Shown: positions 21,431-30,459 of the stretch, one piece after another
Position numbering within the stretch: the first letter of the stretch is position 1
Layout of the letters: every line of letters starts with the position of its first letter
From: Chlorogloea sp. CCALA 695
Lineage (GTDB): Bacteria > Cyanobacteriota > Cyanobacteriia > Cyanobacteriales > Chroococcidiopsidaceae
Assembly: GCF_003003885.1 (NCBI RefSeq)
Contig: NZ_PVWN01000036.1
Coordinates: 1 to 44,853 of the forward strand
Length of the DNA stretch: 44,853 nucleotides
Direction: 5' to 3'
The notes under the pieces: model-generated
Seen by the model: the letters and a program-made list of their open reading frames with translations, nothing else
What the model was told of the DNA's origin: nothing
The model's database searches: none
Made by a program: the position numbers and the translations under genes

Positions 21431-23044
21431 TCAATGCAAATCAGCTTCCCAAACACCAATATAAATGCGATCGCGCTCGTTTCTTTCAATCGTGCCTTTT
21501 AAGTTCCCTGTATTAAACGAATAACTCTTAGTTTGGCGTTGACGCACTTGTTGCAACCCGTTGTTAATATCTTCAGAAAAGTAATTGCCTAGCATTCCTT
21601 GTAAAGTAGATTGCATTACGTCTGATGCTACCGATTGAGCAAAAGCTACTTCAGTTTGGCGAATTTGCCCTGAATTGCGATCATACAAGTAGCCTAAAGT
21701 AATCCGCTCTGGTTCTAATTCATAAATAACGGCGCGAGTATTGCCCCAAATACCCCTTGTATTAGTTTTTGGGTTGCCAAAAGCAGCTTTAACTCTGTTT
21801 TCGGAAGTACCCGGAGGGAAACCAATTACTTTAGATTGAGTAGTATTAGCTTTATTTTGCGTAGGTGTTGCGGTAGGGGTTGGCGTAGTAACTTCATTTT
21901 GTGTTACTGGTGAAGGGGAACTAGGTAAAACCTCCTGTATTGGGGAAGGCGATCGCTCTTTGACTGCAATAGAATCTGGTGAGGGGGTGTTTGTAGGTGC
22001 GGTTACATCAATTGGCTTAAGAGTTTGATTTTGCCCAAAACTAACTATAGCTACAACTCCCGCCAACCCCGTAGCCAGCAAACCACCGATAATTAAATTT
22101 CTTTTCCCCTTTCCTTGGCTTACGGTTTCAGGGACATTTTTAGAAGGGGAAAATATTGTCGGCGACTGGCTAGCGACAGGACTTACAACCAGAGTTGCTA
22201 TTGGTACAGAAACACCCATTGCTTGCATTGCTTCTAGCATTTTTTGGGCTGTAGTGTAGCGATCGCGCGGATGATATTTAATAGCGCGATCAATTATGTC
22301 TGTTAGTGGACTCGCCTTTGTTATGTATTTGTGCCACAAAATCTCGCCAGTTTCCGAGTCTAATTCTAACTGTTGGGGATGTTTGCCCGTAAGCATATAA
22401 ATCGCTGTCAAGCCTAAACTATATACGTCACTGGCATAAATTGGTCTTCCGGCGGCTTGCTCTGGAGCCATAAAACCCGGCGTACCAACCACAATTGAGC
22501 GATCACTTTTTCCTTGAGCATTAATTACTGTAGCTACGGTTTCTTTAACTGCACCAAAATCAATTAAAACTGGCTGATTATTTGAGTTGCGTAAAATAAT
22601 ATTATCTGGCTTAATATCTCGGTGGATAATACCGCCGCTATGAACGTAGTCAAGAACAGATAACAAACTCACCAAAATATTTTTAACATCAAGTTCGCTC
22701 ATAGTTTCTTGAGCGGTGACAACATCAGTTAAGGTTGGCCCTTGAATCCACTCTTGAATCAAGTAAAACTCCTCGTTTTCGACAAAGTAGGCGAAAAGCT
22801 TGGGAATTTGGGTGCTACCTTCTCCTAGTTTTTCTAGAGTCGCTGCTTCGCGCCCAAATCGCTCTTGTTGAAACTTTTGTTGTCCCGCTTGGTTCTTTTG
22901 CGGGTTATTCATCAACTTTAGCTGCTTAATCACACAAGGGCGGCGGGAAGGCAGATAAGTATCCTCAGCTAAGAAGGTTTCACCAAACCCGCCATGTCCT
23001 AAAACCTGAATAACTTGATACCGCCCGTTTAGCGTTGTCATCAT
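21431..23044 (-). CDS. Membrane-anchored Ser/Thr protein kinase
   Basis: A 537-residue Hanks-type kinase. The kinase domain (8-270) has the G-loop LGHGGFGETFLA, Lys40 in CVIKQLKL, HRDIKPDN (141-148), DFG (162-164), GTPGFMAPEQ, and a DVYSLG block. All catalytic residues are intact. One TM is at about 316-336, followed by a Pro/Thr/Ser-rich linker (343-405) and a C-terminal domain (about 405-537; IGFPPGTSENRVKAAFG and TEVAFAQSV) seen in other cyanobacterial kinases as I recall. It probably senses an extracytoplasmic signal. MMTT gives two adjacent starts. The neighbouring photolyase-like unit is divergent. Confidence 0.92.
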   Translation of the reverse strand: MMTTLNGRYQVIQVLGHGGFGETFLAEDTYLPSRRPCVIKQLKLMNNPQKNQAGQQKFQQERFGREAATLEKLGEGSTQIPKLFAYFVENEEFYLIQEWIQGPTLTDVVTAQETMSELDVKNILVSLLSVLDYVHSGGIIHRDIKPDNIILRNSNNQPVLIDFGAVKETVATVINAQGKSDRSIVVGTPGFMAPEQAAGRPIYASDVYSLGLTAIYMLTGKHPQQLELDSETGEILWHKYITKASPLTDIIDRAIKYHPRDRYTTAQKMLEAMQAMGVSVPIATLVVSPVASQSPTIFSPSKNVPETVSQGKGKRNLIIGGLLATGLAGVVAIVSFGQNQTLKPIDVTAPTNTPSPDSIAVKERSPSPIQEVLPSSPSPVTQNEVTTPTPTATPTQNKANTTQSKVIGFPPGTSENRVKAAFGNPKTNTRGIWGNTRAVIYELEPERITLGYLYDRNSGQIRQTEVAFAQSVASDVMQSTLQGMLGNYFSEDINNGLQQVRQRQTKSYSFNTGNLKGTIERNERDRIYIGVWEADLH

Positions 23045-23259
23045 TAAAATTTTTACAGTAACGCTGCAAAGGATTCAGATTACTAGGTCTACATACCTTT
23101 ACAAAATCTATATCATTTGCTTTGTAGTGTAACCAACTACCTAACGATTGAATTGAAAAGTCAAAAGAAATAATAATCTCTTTGGGTTTATAACCTTCAA
23201 CCTTGCCCAACGATTGTAGTAGTTCACAATAGTTATAGAGACTAACGGAAAATACCTTG

Positions 23260-24126
23260 ATGAATAAAGATATGCGGCGAGAGTTTGCTACTTCAGAGGA
23301 ATTAGTTGCTTACCTCCAAACCCAATTTCCTACAGCTACAGCACGAGATAAGCATATTAGTAAAACTATAGGTGGTCGCAAAGCCGCCCAAGAACTTCTA
23401 GAGCAAGTAAACCCGTCTAAATATGCTAGTTCGCGCAACTATCTAACTGGTGCAGTGACTCGGTTGTCGCCATACATCCGTTATGGGGTTTTAAGTTTGG
23501 CAGAAATTCGCGATTATATTCAAGCTCAAGTACAACAAAAAGATGAAGCAAGTAAACTAATCAACGAACTAGGATGGCGTGATTATTGGCAACGGCTTTA
23601 TATTGAGCTTGGTAATGATATTTGGCTGGACAGAGAGCCTTATAAAACTGGCTATACGTCTAAAAACTATGCTGAGGTATTACCCGATGATATTGCTAGT
23701 GGAACAACTAAGCTTGTCTGCATTGATAGCTTTAGCCAGCAGTTGCGCGAAACAGGATACCTACACAATCACGCGCGATTATGGCTGGCATCTTACATAG
23801 TGCATTGGCGCTCTATTAGCTGGCAAGCGGGGGCAGTCTGGTTTTTGCAACATTTATTAGATGGCGACCCCGCGAGTAATAATTTATCTTGGCAATGGGT
23901 TTCGAGTACCTTCAGCCAAAAACCATATTTTTTCAACCGGGAAAATTTAGAGCGTCATACTGAAGGAGTTTATTGTCGTCAATGTCCTTTCTACGGTAGC
24001 TGCGACTTTGAAGGAAGCTACGAAAAATTGCAAAACCAGTTATTTCCCCAAGCGGAGTTTTATCGCTCTACTCCCCAAAAACACCGCCCTAAAAATCCCC
24101 AACGCCCAAGGCTTAATAATATATGA
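23260..24126 (+). CDS. Photolyase/cryptochrome FAD-binding domain protein (stand-alone)
   Basis: A 288-residue protein corresponding to only the C-terminal helical FAD-binding half of photolyases. Family blocks appear in order: LTGAVTRLSPYIRYGVLS (62-79), ELGWRDYW (103-110), TGYLHNHARLWLASYIVHW (165-183) and LLDGDPASNNLSWQW (199-213), which line the FAD site. A C-terminal cysteine cluster, C239-x2-C242-x5-C248, may hold a metal or Fe-S cluster; that is inference. I chose ATG 23260; the preceding TTG (23257) and Met5 are alternatives. The next gene, overlapping by 4 bases, looks like the missing alpha/beta half. It may repair DNA or sense light. Confidence 0.88.
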   Translation: MNKDMRREFATSEELVAYLQTQFPTATARDKHISKTIGGRKAAQELLEQVNPSKYASSRNYLTGAVTRLSPYIRYGVLSLAEIRDYIQAQVQQKDEASKLINELGWRDYWQRLYIELGNDIWLDREPYKTGYTSKNYAEVLPDDIASGTTKLVCIDSFSQQLRETGYLHNHARLWLASYIVHWRSISWQAGAVWFLQHLLDGDPASNNLSWQWVSSTFSQKPYFFNRENLERHTEGVYCRQCPFYGSCDFEGSYEKLQNQLFPQAEFYRSTPQKHRPKNPQRPRLNNI

Positions 24127-24527
24127 ATCTACCGATAATTTGGGTACATGGAGACTGTTTGAGTCCTGCTAATCCTGCCTTAAAAATGTACCCCGATGCT
24201 CCGGCAATTTGGGTATGGGATGATGCCTTAATTGATGAGTGGCAGCTAAGTCTCAAAAGGATAAAGTTCATTTACGAATGTTTATTAGAGCTACCTGTAG
24301 TGATTCGACGCGGAGACGTAGCAACAGAAATAGTTGCTTTTGCCCAAGAATGCGATCGCCATGCTGTAGTCACCGTTACAAGTCCTAGTCCTCGATTTAA
24401 AGATATTTGCCAAAAAATCGCTCTACCCATTACCGTGCTACCAATAGAGCCATTTTTTGAATACGAGGGTTATATCGATCTCAAAAGTTTTTCCCGCTAC
24501 TGGAAAGTTGCCCAACGTCATCTATAG
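24123..24527 (+). CDS. Photolyase-like N-terminal alpha/beta domain protein
   Basis: A 134-residue protein resembling the N-terminal antenna-binding Rossmann-like half of photolyases: IIWVHGDCLSPANPAL (5-20) matches the usual opening with DNPAL, and PAIWVWDDALIDEWQLSLKRIKFIYECL and VIRRGDVATEIVAF match the following strand-helix-strand units. It has no FAD domain of its own. Its ATG overlaps the stop of the FAD-domain gene (ATGA), so the pair is co-translated and probably forms a two-subunit photolyase-like enzyme. Domain order is reversed relative to fused enzymes. Antenna chromophore binding is not predictable. Confidence 0.75.
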   Translation: MNLPIIWVHGDCLSPANPALKMYPDAPAIWVWDDALIDEWQLSLKRIKFIYECLLELPVVIRRGDVATEIVAFAQECDRHAVVTVTSPSPRFKDICQKIALPITVLPIEPFFEYEGYIDLKSFSRYWKVAQRHL

Positions 24528-24582
24528 ACCTTTACTAGCACTATTTCGCCTCTATTTAAAGGTAATTGCGTCTGAACTATAG

Positions 24583-24651
24583 CAATTTCTACCCAACCGT
24601 AAACTCAAGAGGTGACAAAAGCTACGTTGCTCTATCTTGGGTTAGAAATTG
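24583..24651. repeat. Imperfect inverted repeat after the photolyase-like pair
   Basis: CAATTTCTACCCAA (24583-24596) is complementary to TTGGGTTAGAAATTG (24637-24651) with one bulged base, enclosing about 40 bases. It may be a terminator-like structure, a small RNA or a relic of a short repeat. No T-run follows. Confidence 0.5.
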
Positions 24652-24754
24652 ACCCCATAATAAGGATTTTAGGGTTTTTCTGTAGCCGTTGTTACGAATT
24701 AGGTGTTATGTTAGGATTAACAAACAAAAAAACTAATAAAGCAGATAAGTAATC

Positions 24755-24910
24755 ATGATTAGAAATAAACAACAAGCCGCCAAGCAAGCCTCTGATGCTC
24801 ACCGCGTTAATATCCAAAGAAGTTTAGAGCATCGCCTACAAGTTGCTAGAGCTAATGGAGATGAGCAGTTAATTCGGCAGCTAGAGTCAGAAATGAGTTA
24901 TTTCAACTAA
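24755..24910 (+). CDS. Small conserved hypothetical protein (51 aa)
   Basis: A 51-residue, highly charged, helical protein: MIRNKQQAAKQASDAH, then QRSLEHRLQVARANGDEQLI and RQLESEMSYFN. Similar short proteins with the RSLxxRLxxARxxGDExLIRxLE pattern occur in cyanobacteria, as I recall. No SD motif is clear. A good terminator follows 25 bases after the stop, which supports it being a real monocistronic gene. Function unknown. Confidence 0.7.
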   Translation: MIRNKQQAAKQASDAHRVNIQRSLEHRLQVARANGDEQLIRQLESEMSYFN

Positions 24911-24934
24911 GCCAACTGCATAAATAAAGTTTTC

Positions 24935-24977
24935 ATCCTCCCCGACTTTACCTAAGTAAGCCGGGGAGGATATTTTT
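24935..24977 (+). terminator. Rho-independent terminator after the 51-aa gene
   Basis: ATCCTCCCCG (24935-24944) pairs with CGGGGAGGAT (24962-24971), followed by ATTTTTAT. Confidence 0.85.
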
Positions 24978-25118
24978 ATGGTTATTACCTAAATAGATAC
25001 CTTAAAAAAACTTAAGCCTCAATCTCAAAAATTAAACTATTTTTAAGTCCTAGCTATACTGGTTAGTTAAAAGCCTGTAATTAATGCTATCCTTGCCTAA
25101 TTTTTTGGAAAATTTTTG

Positions 25119-25787
25119 ATGAGAGAAAGAGTAATTGCTTTATTAAAAACGCTTAAGTGGATTTCAAGCCGGAATCTTGGGCGAATTGTCTGGAATCTTT
25201 TTTTAGCTTTTATTCCTTTAGGATTGAGCTTTTGGTTATTTCGCCGTGGGCGATCGCGTTCAGTGGTTTGGTGGCTAGGATTTGTAGTTTTCTTAGCTTT
25301 TTTGCCTAATGCACCATATATTTTGACTGATATTATTCATCTTATTTATGATGTCCGCGCGGTCGATTCTGTATGGACAGTTACTTTAATTGTCTTTCCT
25401 CTGCATTTGCTATTTATTTTGTCTGGGTTTGAAGCTTACGTTGTTTCTTTGATGAATTTAGGTTACTATTTGCAGCGCATTGGCATGAAAAAATTTATTT
25501 TAGCTGCGGAGTTATCTATTCATGCCTTGTGTGCTATTGGTATTTATTTAGGGCGGTTTCCCCGTTATAATAGCTGGGATTTGATTACTCGACCCGATGA
25601 TTTAGTCGGTACAGTAGTAGAAGATTTGATTGGTAAAATTCCTTTAGCAATCGTTTTTATTACTTTTGTCGTAATCACTATTCTATACTGGCTGTTTAAG
25701 CAGGTAACTATAGGCGTTTTATGGCAACGTGGAGCAATAGATTTTTACTTACCTGCAAAGACAATTACTCATCAAAAAGACTTTTAA
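25119..25787 (+). CDS. DUF1361 membrane protein
   Basis: A 222-residue integral membrane protein with about six hydrophobic segments. The FLAFLPNAPYILTDIIHL block and the RFPRYNSWDLITRP motif near residue 148 are characteristic of DUF1361. Function unknown. I chose ATG 25119; the preceding TTG would add one Met only. The gene is convergent with the 182-aa hypothetical, with only 3 bases between their stops. AT-rich upstream sequence without a gene separates it from the previous terminator. Confidence 0.85.
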   Translation: MRERVIALLKTLKWISSRNLGRIVWNLFLAFIPLGLSFWLFRRGRSRSVVWWLGFVVFLAFLPNAPYILTDIIHLIYDVRAVDSVWTVTLIVFPLHLLFILSGFEAYVVSLMNLGYYLQRIGMKKFILAAELSIHALCAIGIYLGRFPRYNSWDLITRPDDLVGTVVEDLIGKIPLAIVFITFVVITILYWLFKQVTIGVLWQRGAIDFYLPAKTITHQKDF

Positions 25788-25790
25788 TCG

Positions 25791-26339
25791 CTAACAACTA
25801 ATCGAATTAACTTTTGGGGAACGATTGCGAACCGTTGGCGGTTTTCGACCAATTAATATAGTTATTTTTCGCACCATCAAAACTAACTGTTGGATAAAGT
25901 TTTTATTTTGAGCTTGAAATTTTGATGACTTTGATAAGACGGTTGGAATAGGTCTTTTTAATCTTCTTTTTGTGCGTCTGCGAAGCATCTGCGATAGTTG
26001 CAACGCCTCTCTCTCTTGCTGAAAAAGGTTTATTTTTCTTGTTGCTAAAACAATTAAATCTGGTTTTTGATAATGAATGCAAGGAATAGCAAGGACTTTA
26101 TCCTTAAATATCAGCCGAGTATAGCGATCGCACTTAATTTCGCTGGCGGTGACTTTTAATTCAAATACCGCTTCCTCTAATTGCTCAGATAATCGGTTGA
26201 CTTTTTCAGCCTTTACTAACAGTTTTTGCCAGCCGTTAATTACTTTTTGCGGCTTTTCCCGGCTCAACGGCGATTGTAATGGCTCTATAGGACTAGAAGG
26301 CGCTGTTGTTTTTGTACCTGTACTAATAAATTCGCTCAT
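25791..26339 (-). CDS. Hypothetical protein, basic C-terminal region
   Basis: A protein of 182 residues when started at MSEFISTG (ATG 26337-26339); a longer frame runs 14 residues upstream without a good start context. The N-terminal 30 residues are Pro/Ser-rich. The central part (KLLVKAEKVNRLSEQLEEAVFELKVTASEI) looks like a coiled coil. The region LSQMLRRRTKRRLKRP is strongly basic, followed by another hydrophobic-basic segment. I recognise no domain. It may bind nucleic acid through the basic stretch; that is speculation. Confidence 0.6.
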   Translation of the reverse strand: MSEFISTGTKTTAPSSPIEPLQSPLSREKPQKVINGWQKLLVKAEKVNRLSEQLEEAVFELKVTASEIKCDRYTRLIFKDKVLAIPCIHYQKPDLIVLATRKINLFQQEREALQLSQMLRRRTKRRLKRPIPTVLSKSSKFQAQNKNFIQQLVLMVRKITILIGRKPPTVRNRSPKVNSISC

Positions 26340-26404
26340 AATAAACGGCTTTTTAACTAGATTGTCACTACAATAGTACAAATGAACTATTAAAGCAACA
26401 TAAA

Positions 26405-27109
26405 TTAGCTAGAAGCTGCACTCAGATCGGCATTACGGGTTAAATAACCATCTTCCATATCAACAATGCGATCGGCGATATCTAAAATGCGGTTGTCGTG
26501 AGTCACCATCAAAATAGTTGAGCCTTGCTCTTTAGCGAGGCGCTGCATAATTTCTACGACATCGCGCCCAGATTTTTTGTCTAAAGCGGCGGTAGGTTCG
26601 TCTGCAAGGATAAGTTTGGGATGATTTACCAAAGCACGAGCGATCGCAATGCGTTGTTTTTGTCCGCCAGAAAGGCTGTCTGGGTAGTAATTTACCCGCT
26701 CTCCCAACCCTACAGCTTGCAGCATTTCTGTAGATTTTGCTTCGGCTTGTTGTTTAGAAATGTGATCGTTTAATTCGATAGACATTTGCACATTTTGTTT
26801 GGCGCTGAGAAATCCGAGTAAATTGTGAGCTTGAAAAATATAGCCAATTTGCCGCCGCATTTGCACTAACTTACTTTCTTTCGCTCCATTCAATTGCCGA
26901 TCTAAAAGGGTTAAATTTCCTTCTTGCACCGAACGCAAGCAGCCAATTAAGCTAAGTAGCGTAGTTTTCCCAGAGCCAGAAGGGCCAGTCATAATCACAA
27001 TTTCTCCAGCATTAATGCTGAGATTAATATCAAATAAAACCTGTTTTTTGAGGTTTCCTTTGCCGTAGTAATGATTGAGATTTTCAATGGCAATTACAGG
27101 TTCTACCAT
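26405..27109 (-). CDS. devA: DevA-type ABC transporter ATP-binding protein
   Basis: A 234-residue ATPase of the MacB/LolD/DevA class. Walker A GPSGSGKTT, Q-loop FQAHNLLGFL, signature LSGGQKQR, Walker B LILADEPT and switch His in MVTHDNRI are all intact. I start it at MVEPVIAIEN (ATG 27107-27109), because the longer frame overlaps devC, and this start leaves an 8-base gap after the devC stop. It should power the DevC-DevB exporter encoded upstream. In heterocyst-forming species the homologous complex exports envelope glycolipids through a TolC-like channel; the substrate here is unknown. Confidence 0.93.
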   Translation of the reverse strand: MVEPVIAIENLNHYYGKGNLKKQVLFDINLSINAGEIVIMTGPSGSGKTTLLSLIGCLRSVQEGNLTLLDRQLNGAKESKLVQMRRQIGYIFQAHNLLGFLSAKQNVQMSIELNDHISKQQAEAKSTEMLQAVGLGERVNYYPDSLSGGQKQRIAIARALVNHPKLILADEPTAALDKKSGRDVVEIMQRLAKEQGSTILMVTHDNRILDIADRIVDMEDGYLTRNADLSAASS

Positions 27110-27117
27110 AGTATTAA

Positions 27118-28275
27118 TTAAAATATATCTGCCGGATCGGCAGCTTGGAGTTTGCGGACGGCGATCGCGCCCGAAGCACAACACATAATTATAGTTAAAA
27201 TTAAAACGGTTATGGCTCGTTCTAACGTCATAGCTATAGGTAATAAAGTAGCATTTTTTGCCATAGCATACTGAAACATAGCAAACCCAAATCCTGGAAT
27301 GTAACCCAAAATAGCTAGGATTATAGCTTCTTGAAACACTACTAATAGCAAATATTTCTGAGTGTAACCCATTGCTTTTAAAGTTGCGTATTCGGGCAAG
27401 TGGTCGGAGACTTCACTATAAAGAATTTGATAAACAATCACTGTTCCGACAATGAAACCGATAATTGTACCTAAAGTAAAAATAAATCCGATAGGCGTAC
27501 TACTTGACCAGTAAGCTTTTTCAAAATCAGCGTATTCTTGTTTAGTTAAAATTTTTATATCTTTAGCCAAATAACTAATTAATTGCTGTTTAATTACGGC
27601 TGGATCTGTGCCAGGTTCTAATCTAATTAACCCGATATCAATTAATCCGCGCTGCCTTTTATCAGCAAATAACCGTAAAAAATTGCGATCGCTAGTAATT
27701 ATATTCCCATCTGCTCCAAAAGATGCCCCTAATTCAAATATCCCACCGACTTTAACTCGCCTACCTGCGACTTCGGTTGCAACTACTTTTCCCTTATTAA
27801 AATCTGTAGTAACATCCCCAAATTCCGGTCTAGATCCGCGATCAAATAATACAACATCTGGCAACTTAACTTTATCTAATTTTTCTGAAACTCCAGCCAA
27901 AGCAAACAATTGATCTTTGGGGTTTATGCCAATTACTTGAATATTACGAAGCTTGCGAGTTTGGGGATTTTTCCAGCTAGTAAAATCCAAATATACCGGA
28001 TGTACAGATTTTACGCCTTTTAATCCTAGTGCTTGATACAAACGCCTTTGCGAAAAAGGTTCCATTGAAAGTAAAGCATCAGATTGAGGATTAATTAAGA
28101 CAATATCTGCGTCTAAACTGTCGTGCATCCGCACATTAGAATTAAACAATGCTTCTCGAAACCCAAGCTGCATAAACATGAGAATATCCGCGAAAGCAAT
28201 TCCCGATAGAGCAATTAAAAGTCGAGGTTTTTCTCTCGTTAATTGCAACCATGCTAGAGGAATTTTTTTTAACAT
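27118..28275 (-). CDS. devC: DevC-type ABC transporter permease
   Basis: A 385-residue permease of the DevC/MacB-FtsX type. TM1 is near the N-terminus (LLIALSGIAFADILMFMQLG). A large periplasmic domain covers about 45-250, followed by three TMs (about 262-285, 308-328 and 352-372) with LPEYATLKAMGYTQKYLL between them. This is the family topology. It starts 5 bases after the devB stop and precedes devA in one operon. Confidence 0.93.
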   Translation of the reverse strand: MLKKIPLAWLQLTREKPRLLIALSGIAFADILMFMQLGFREALFNSNVRMHDSLDADIVLINPQSDALLSMEPFSQRRLYQALGLKGVKSVHPVYLDFTSWKNPQTRKLRNIQVIGINPKDQLFALAGVSEKLDKVKLPDVVLFDRGSRPEFGDVTTDFNKGKVVATEVAGRRVKVGGIFELGASFGADGNIITSDRNFLRLFADKRQRGLIDIGLIRLEPGTDPAVIKQQLISYLAKDIKILTKQEYADFEKAYWSSSTPIGFIFTLGTIIGFIVGTVIVYQILYSEVSDHLPEYATLKAMGYTQKYLLLVVFQEAIILAILGYIPGFGFAMFQYAMAKNATLLPIAMTLERAITVLILTIIMCCASGAIAVRKLQAADPADIF

Positions 28276-28280
28276 TATTT

Positions 28281-29594
28281 TTAAATAGTAATTGCTACCA
28301 CAACTTTGGCATTAGTTAAACCAGAAACTTTCCAACTAGATTGAGAATTGAGATTAATTTTAACTTCAACGACTCTAGCATCTACATCCGCCGATGGATC
28401 GTTATCAATTATATCTTGTTTACCAATGAGCCTACCAACTTCTACAACAGTGCCTTTTAATTCGCCATTAAAAGCCCTATTATCGCTGGTAATAGTGGCT
28501 TTTTGTCCGAGACGAATTTTACCAATATCTTCTTCTAATACTTCCGCGACTACTAGCATTGAATCAGTTTTACCTAGTTCAACAATGCCATCGGTACTAA
28601 TATTTTCCCCGGCTCTGGTATGAATTTTCATAATTTCCCCAGCTTGGGGCGCGGTAACATAAGTTAAAGCTAAATCAGCTTGAAATTGCCTTACACCAGA
28701 CAGGGCGCTATTGACTTGCGCTTGAGCTATTTGTACATCTACCGGGCGAACTTCAACAATTTTATTTAAAGTAGCTCTTGCTTCATTAATTTGCTGAGTT
28801 GAAGTAGCTATTGCGCTTTCCCTAATTGCTCTAGCTTCAATTAACTGCTGTTGAATTGTATTTACTCTTTCAGTTCGTGTAGCTTGACTTTCGTTAACTT
28901 GCTCCGTTGTCGTTACTGCACTTAATCGTCTGCGTTCTAATTCTTGGGCAGAAATAGCGCCATTGTTATACAAATCTTGATAACGTTGTAAATCGCTTTG
29001 AGCGTTGCTTTGCTCGGCTTCGGTACGCGCTACCGTTGCTTGGAGAGTTTCATTTTGCCCTTGGAGTTCGGCTTGCAAACGCGCAATAGTAGCATCGTTG
29101 GCTTTGATTTCACCGCTCAACTGAGCTTGCAAACGTTCAATTGTTGCTTGTTGGGCTGCGATTTCCCCGGTTTGCGCTCCAGCCTTGACTTTAGCTAGAT
29201 TAGCACGGGCAACTTCTACTTGTTGTTTTGCCCCGTCCAAAGCCGCCACCGTGCGATCGCGATTGTCTAAAATAGCTATTACTTGTCCAACAGACACTAA
29301 TTGTCCTTCTTTTACCAATATTTTATCAACTCTTGCTCCCATGCCTTGAGCAGAGGTTGGTGCAGACACCTTAATTACTTCTCCTTGAGGCTCTAATCTG
29401 CCTAAAGCGATGGCAGATTCAATTACAGGGGTAGGAATTGCTACAGGGGTTGTAGGGGCTTGTGGTTGCAGCTTATTAAAAGCTATCGCACCAAGGGCGA
29501 TCGCACTGGCGACAGCTAAACCTATCTTCCAGCGATTTTTGGGCTTTAACTCTGATTCTGCTTTTCGTATTGGCTGTTCGATCGTTCTAGACAT
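28281..29594 (-). CDS. devB: DevB-type membrane-fusion (HlyD-like) protein
   Basis: A 437-residue periplasmic adaptor with one N-terminal TM (about 22-40). A lipoyl/barrel half starts with ALGRLEPQGEVIKVSAPTSAQGM (about 65-90). A long alpha-helical hairpin rich in Ala/Gln/Glu (about 120-290) would reach an outer-membrane TolC channel. The second lipoyl half and beta-barrel end the protein (YVTAPQAGEIMKIHTRAGE and ISTDGIVELGKTDSMLVVAEV). It is the first gene of devBCA and fits the operon order known for this exporter. Confidence 0.93.
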   Translation of the reverse strand: MSRTIEQPIRKAESELKPKNRWKIGLAVASAIALGAIAFNKLQPQAPTTPVAIPTPVIESAIALGRLEPQGEVIKVSAPTSAQGMGARVDKILVKEGQLVSVGQVIAILDNRDRTVAALDGAKQQVEVARANLAKVKAGAQTGEIAAQQATIERLQAQLSGEIKANDATIARLQAELQGQNETLQATVARTEAEQSNAQSDLQRYQDLYNNGAISAQELERRRLSAVTTTEQVNESQATRTERVNTIQQQLIEARAIRESAIATSTQQINEARATLNKIVEVRPVDVQIAQAQVNSALSGVRQFQADLALTYVTAPQAGEIMKIHTRAGENISTDGIVELGKTDSMLVVAEVLEEDIGKIRLGQKATITSDNRAFNGELKGTVVEVGRLIGKQDIIDNDPSADVDARVVEVKINLNSQSSWKVSGLTNAKVVVAITI

Positions 29595-29719
29595 GGCGAT
29601 CGCATCTCTATAAATTTAAAATATTATTCCTCAAATTTAAAAATACAACTTATGCTAAGTATCTGCCACTAAAGTCATCTATTACCGATAAATAGTGCAT
29701 ATTTTCTAGTTTGTCGTGC

Positions 29720-30394
29720 TTACCTGCTAGAAATAATATTGAGAAATGCTTTGCTCAAAGTCTTATCGAGGAAAAGCCAATCGAACCAAAACACCATGTG
29801 AATTGAAGAAATTGCCCAAAATACTTGTTGATAAGACTTTTTACTACTTTTATGACGAAGTCTGCGCTGGGCAACAAAAGCACCTAACCAGCCCCCTGCA
29901 AATTCGCATAGATGGAGCGTTTTCTCAGAAGTTCTCCAACCGCCTCGTTTTGCACGAGCCTTATCGTCAGCGTACACAGCAAAAGTTATCAAACTCATTA
30001 TCGGATAGAGAATAAGCGGGAGTGGATTTGCCATTGTCAAAGCCACATGAATTGAGCCAGTTAAAGGCAGAATTGATAGCAGCAATAGCTCCCATACTGG
30101 AAACGAAGACGTAGATGTAGTGCGAGATTTAGAATCAAAGGTCGAATTTGACTTAATCTTAGCTCCCAAAATAAAGGCATTGTCCGCACGAACTTTGCCA
30201 TCTTTTTCAACTACAACATAGTAGTAAATTGTGTCATCTGTTTGCGGACGGCGAGTTGCATCTTTGATTTGCGAGATGTGCAAAAAAACTTCAGGACTAC
30301 CATCAGCAGGTTGAATAAAGCCAAAGCCGCGCTCGTCTATCCATTTTATGAGTTGCCCTTGGCGTTGACTATTTTCCATAAAGTAACTATACAT
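29720..30394 (-). CDS. Cold-shock domain / DUF1294 fusion membrane protein
   Basis: A 224-residue protein. Residues 10-75 form a cold-shock domain: GQLIKWIDERGFGFIQP and VFLHISQI are its RNP-like blocks. A Ser/Thr-rich linker follows. Residues about 100-218 are DUF1294 with several hydrophobic segments, and KRGGWRTSEKTLHL and VAQRRLRHKSSKKSYQ motifs. The combination suggests a nucleic-acid-binding domain tethered to the membrane. AGAGGTGAG lies just before the ATG at 30394; Met6 is the alternative start. Function unknown, though the fusion is known in other bacteria. Confidence 0.88.
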   Translation of the reverse strand: MYSYFMENSQRQGQLIKWIDERGFGFIQPADGSPEVFLHISQIKDATRRPQTDDTIYYYVVVEKDGKVRADNAFILGAKIKSNSTFDSKSRTTSTSSFPVWELLLLSILPLTGSIHVALTMANPLPLILYPIMSLITFAVYADDKARAKRGGWRTSEKTLHLCEFAGGWLGAFVAQRRLRHKSSKKSYQQVFWAISSIHMVFWFDWLFLDKTLSKAFLNIISSR

Positions 30395-30459
30395 CTCACC
30401 TCTAACCAGTATCTTTCCCTACCGCGTCCTAATTAATAATTACGATGCAAAGTCTTGTC

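Noticed and set aside
22980-23210. Minus-strand 76-aa frame upstream of the Ser/Thr kinase
   Set aside because: Overlaps the kinase start in another frame; composition not coding-like and no known motif.
26405-27184. Longer start for devA
   Set aside because: The first 25 codons overlap devC and lack the family N-terminus; the start at 27109 fits family length and spacing.
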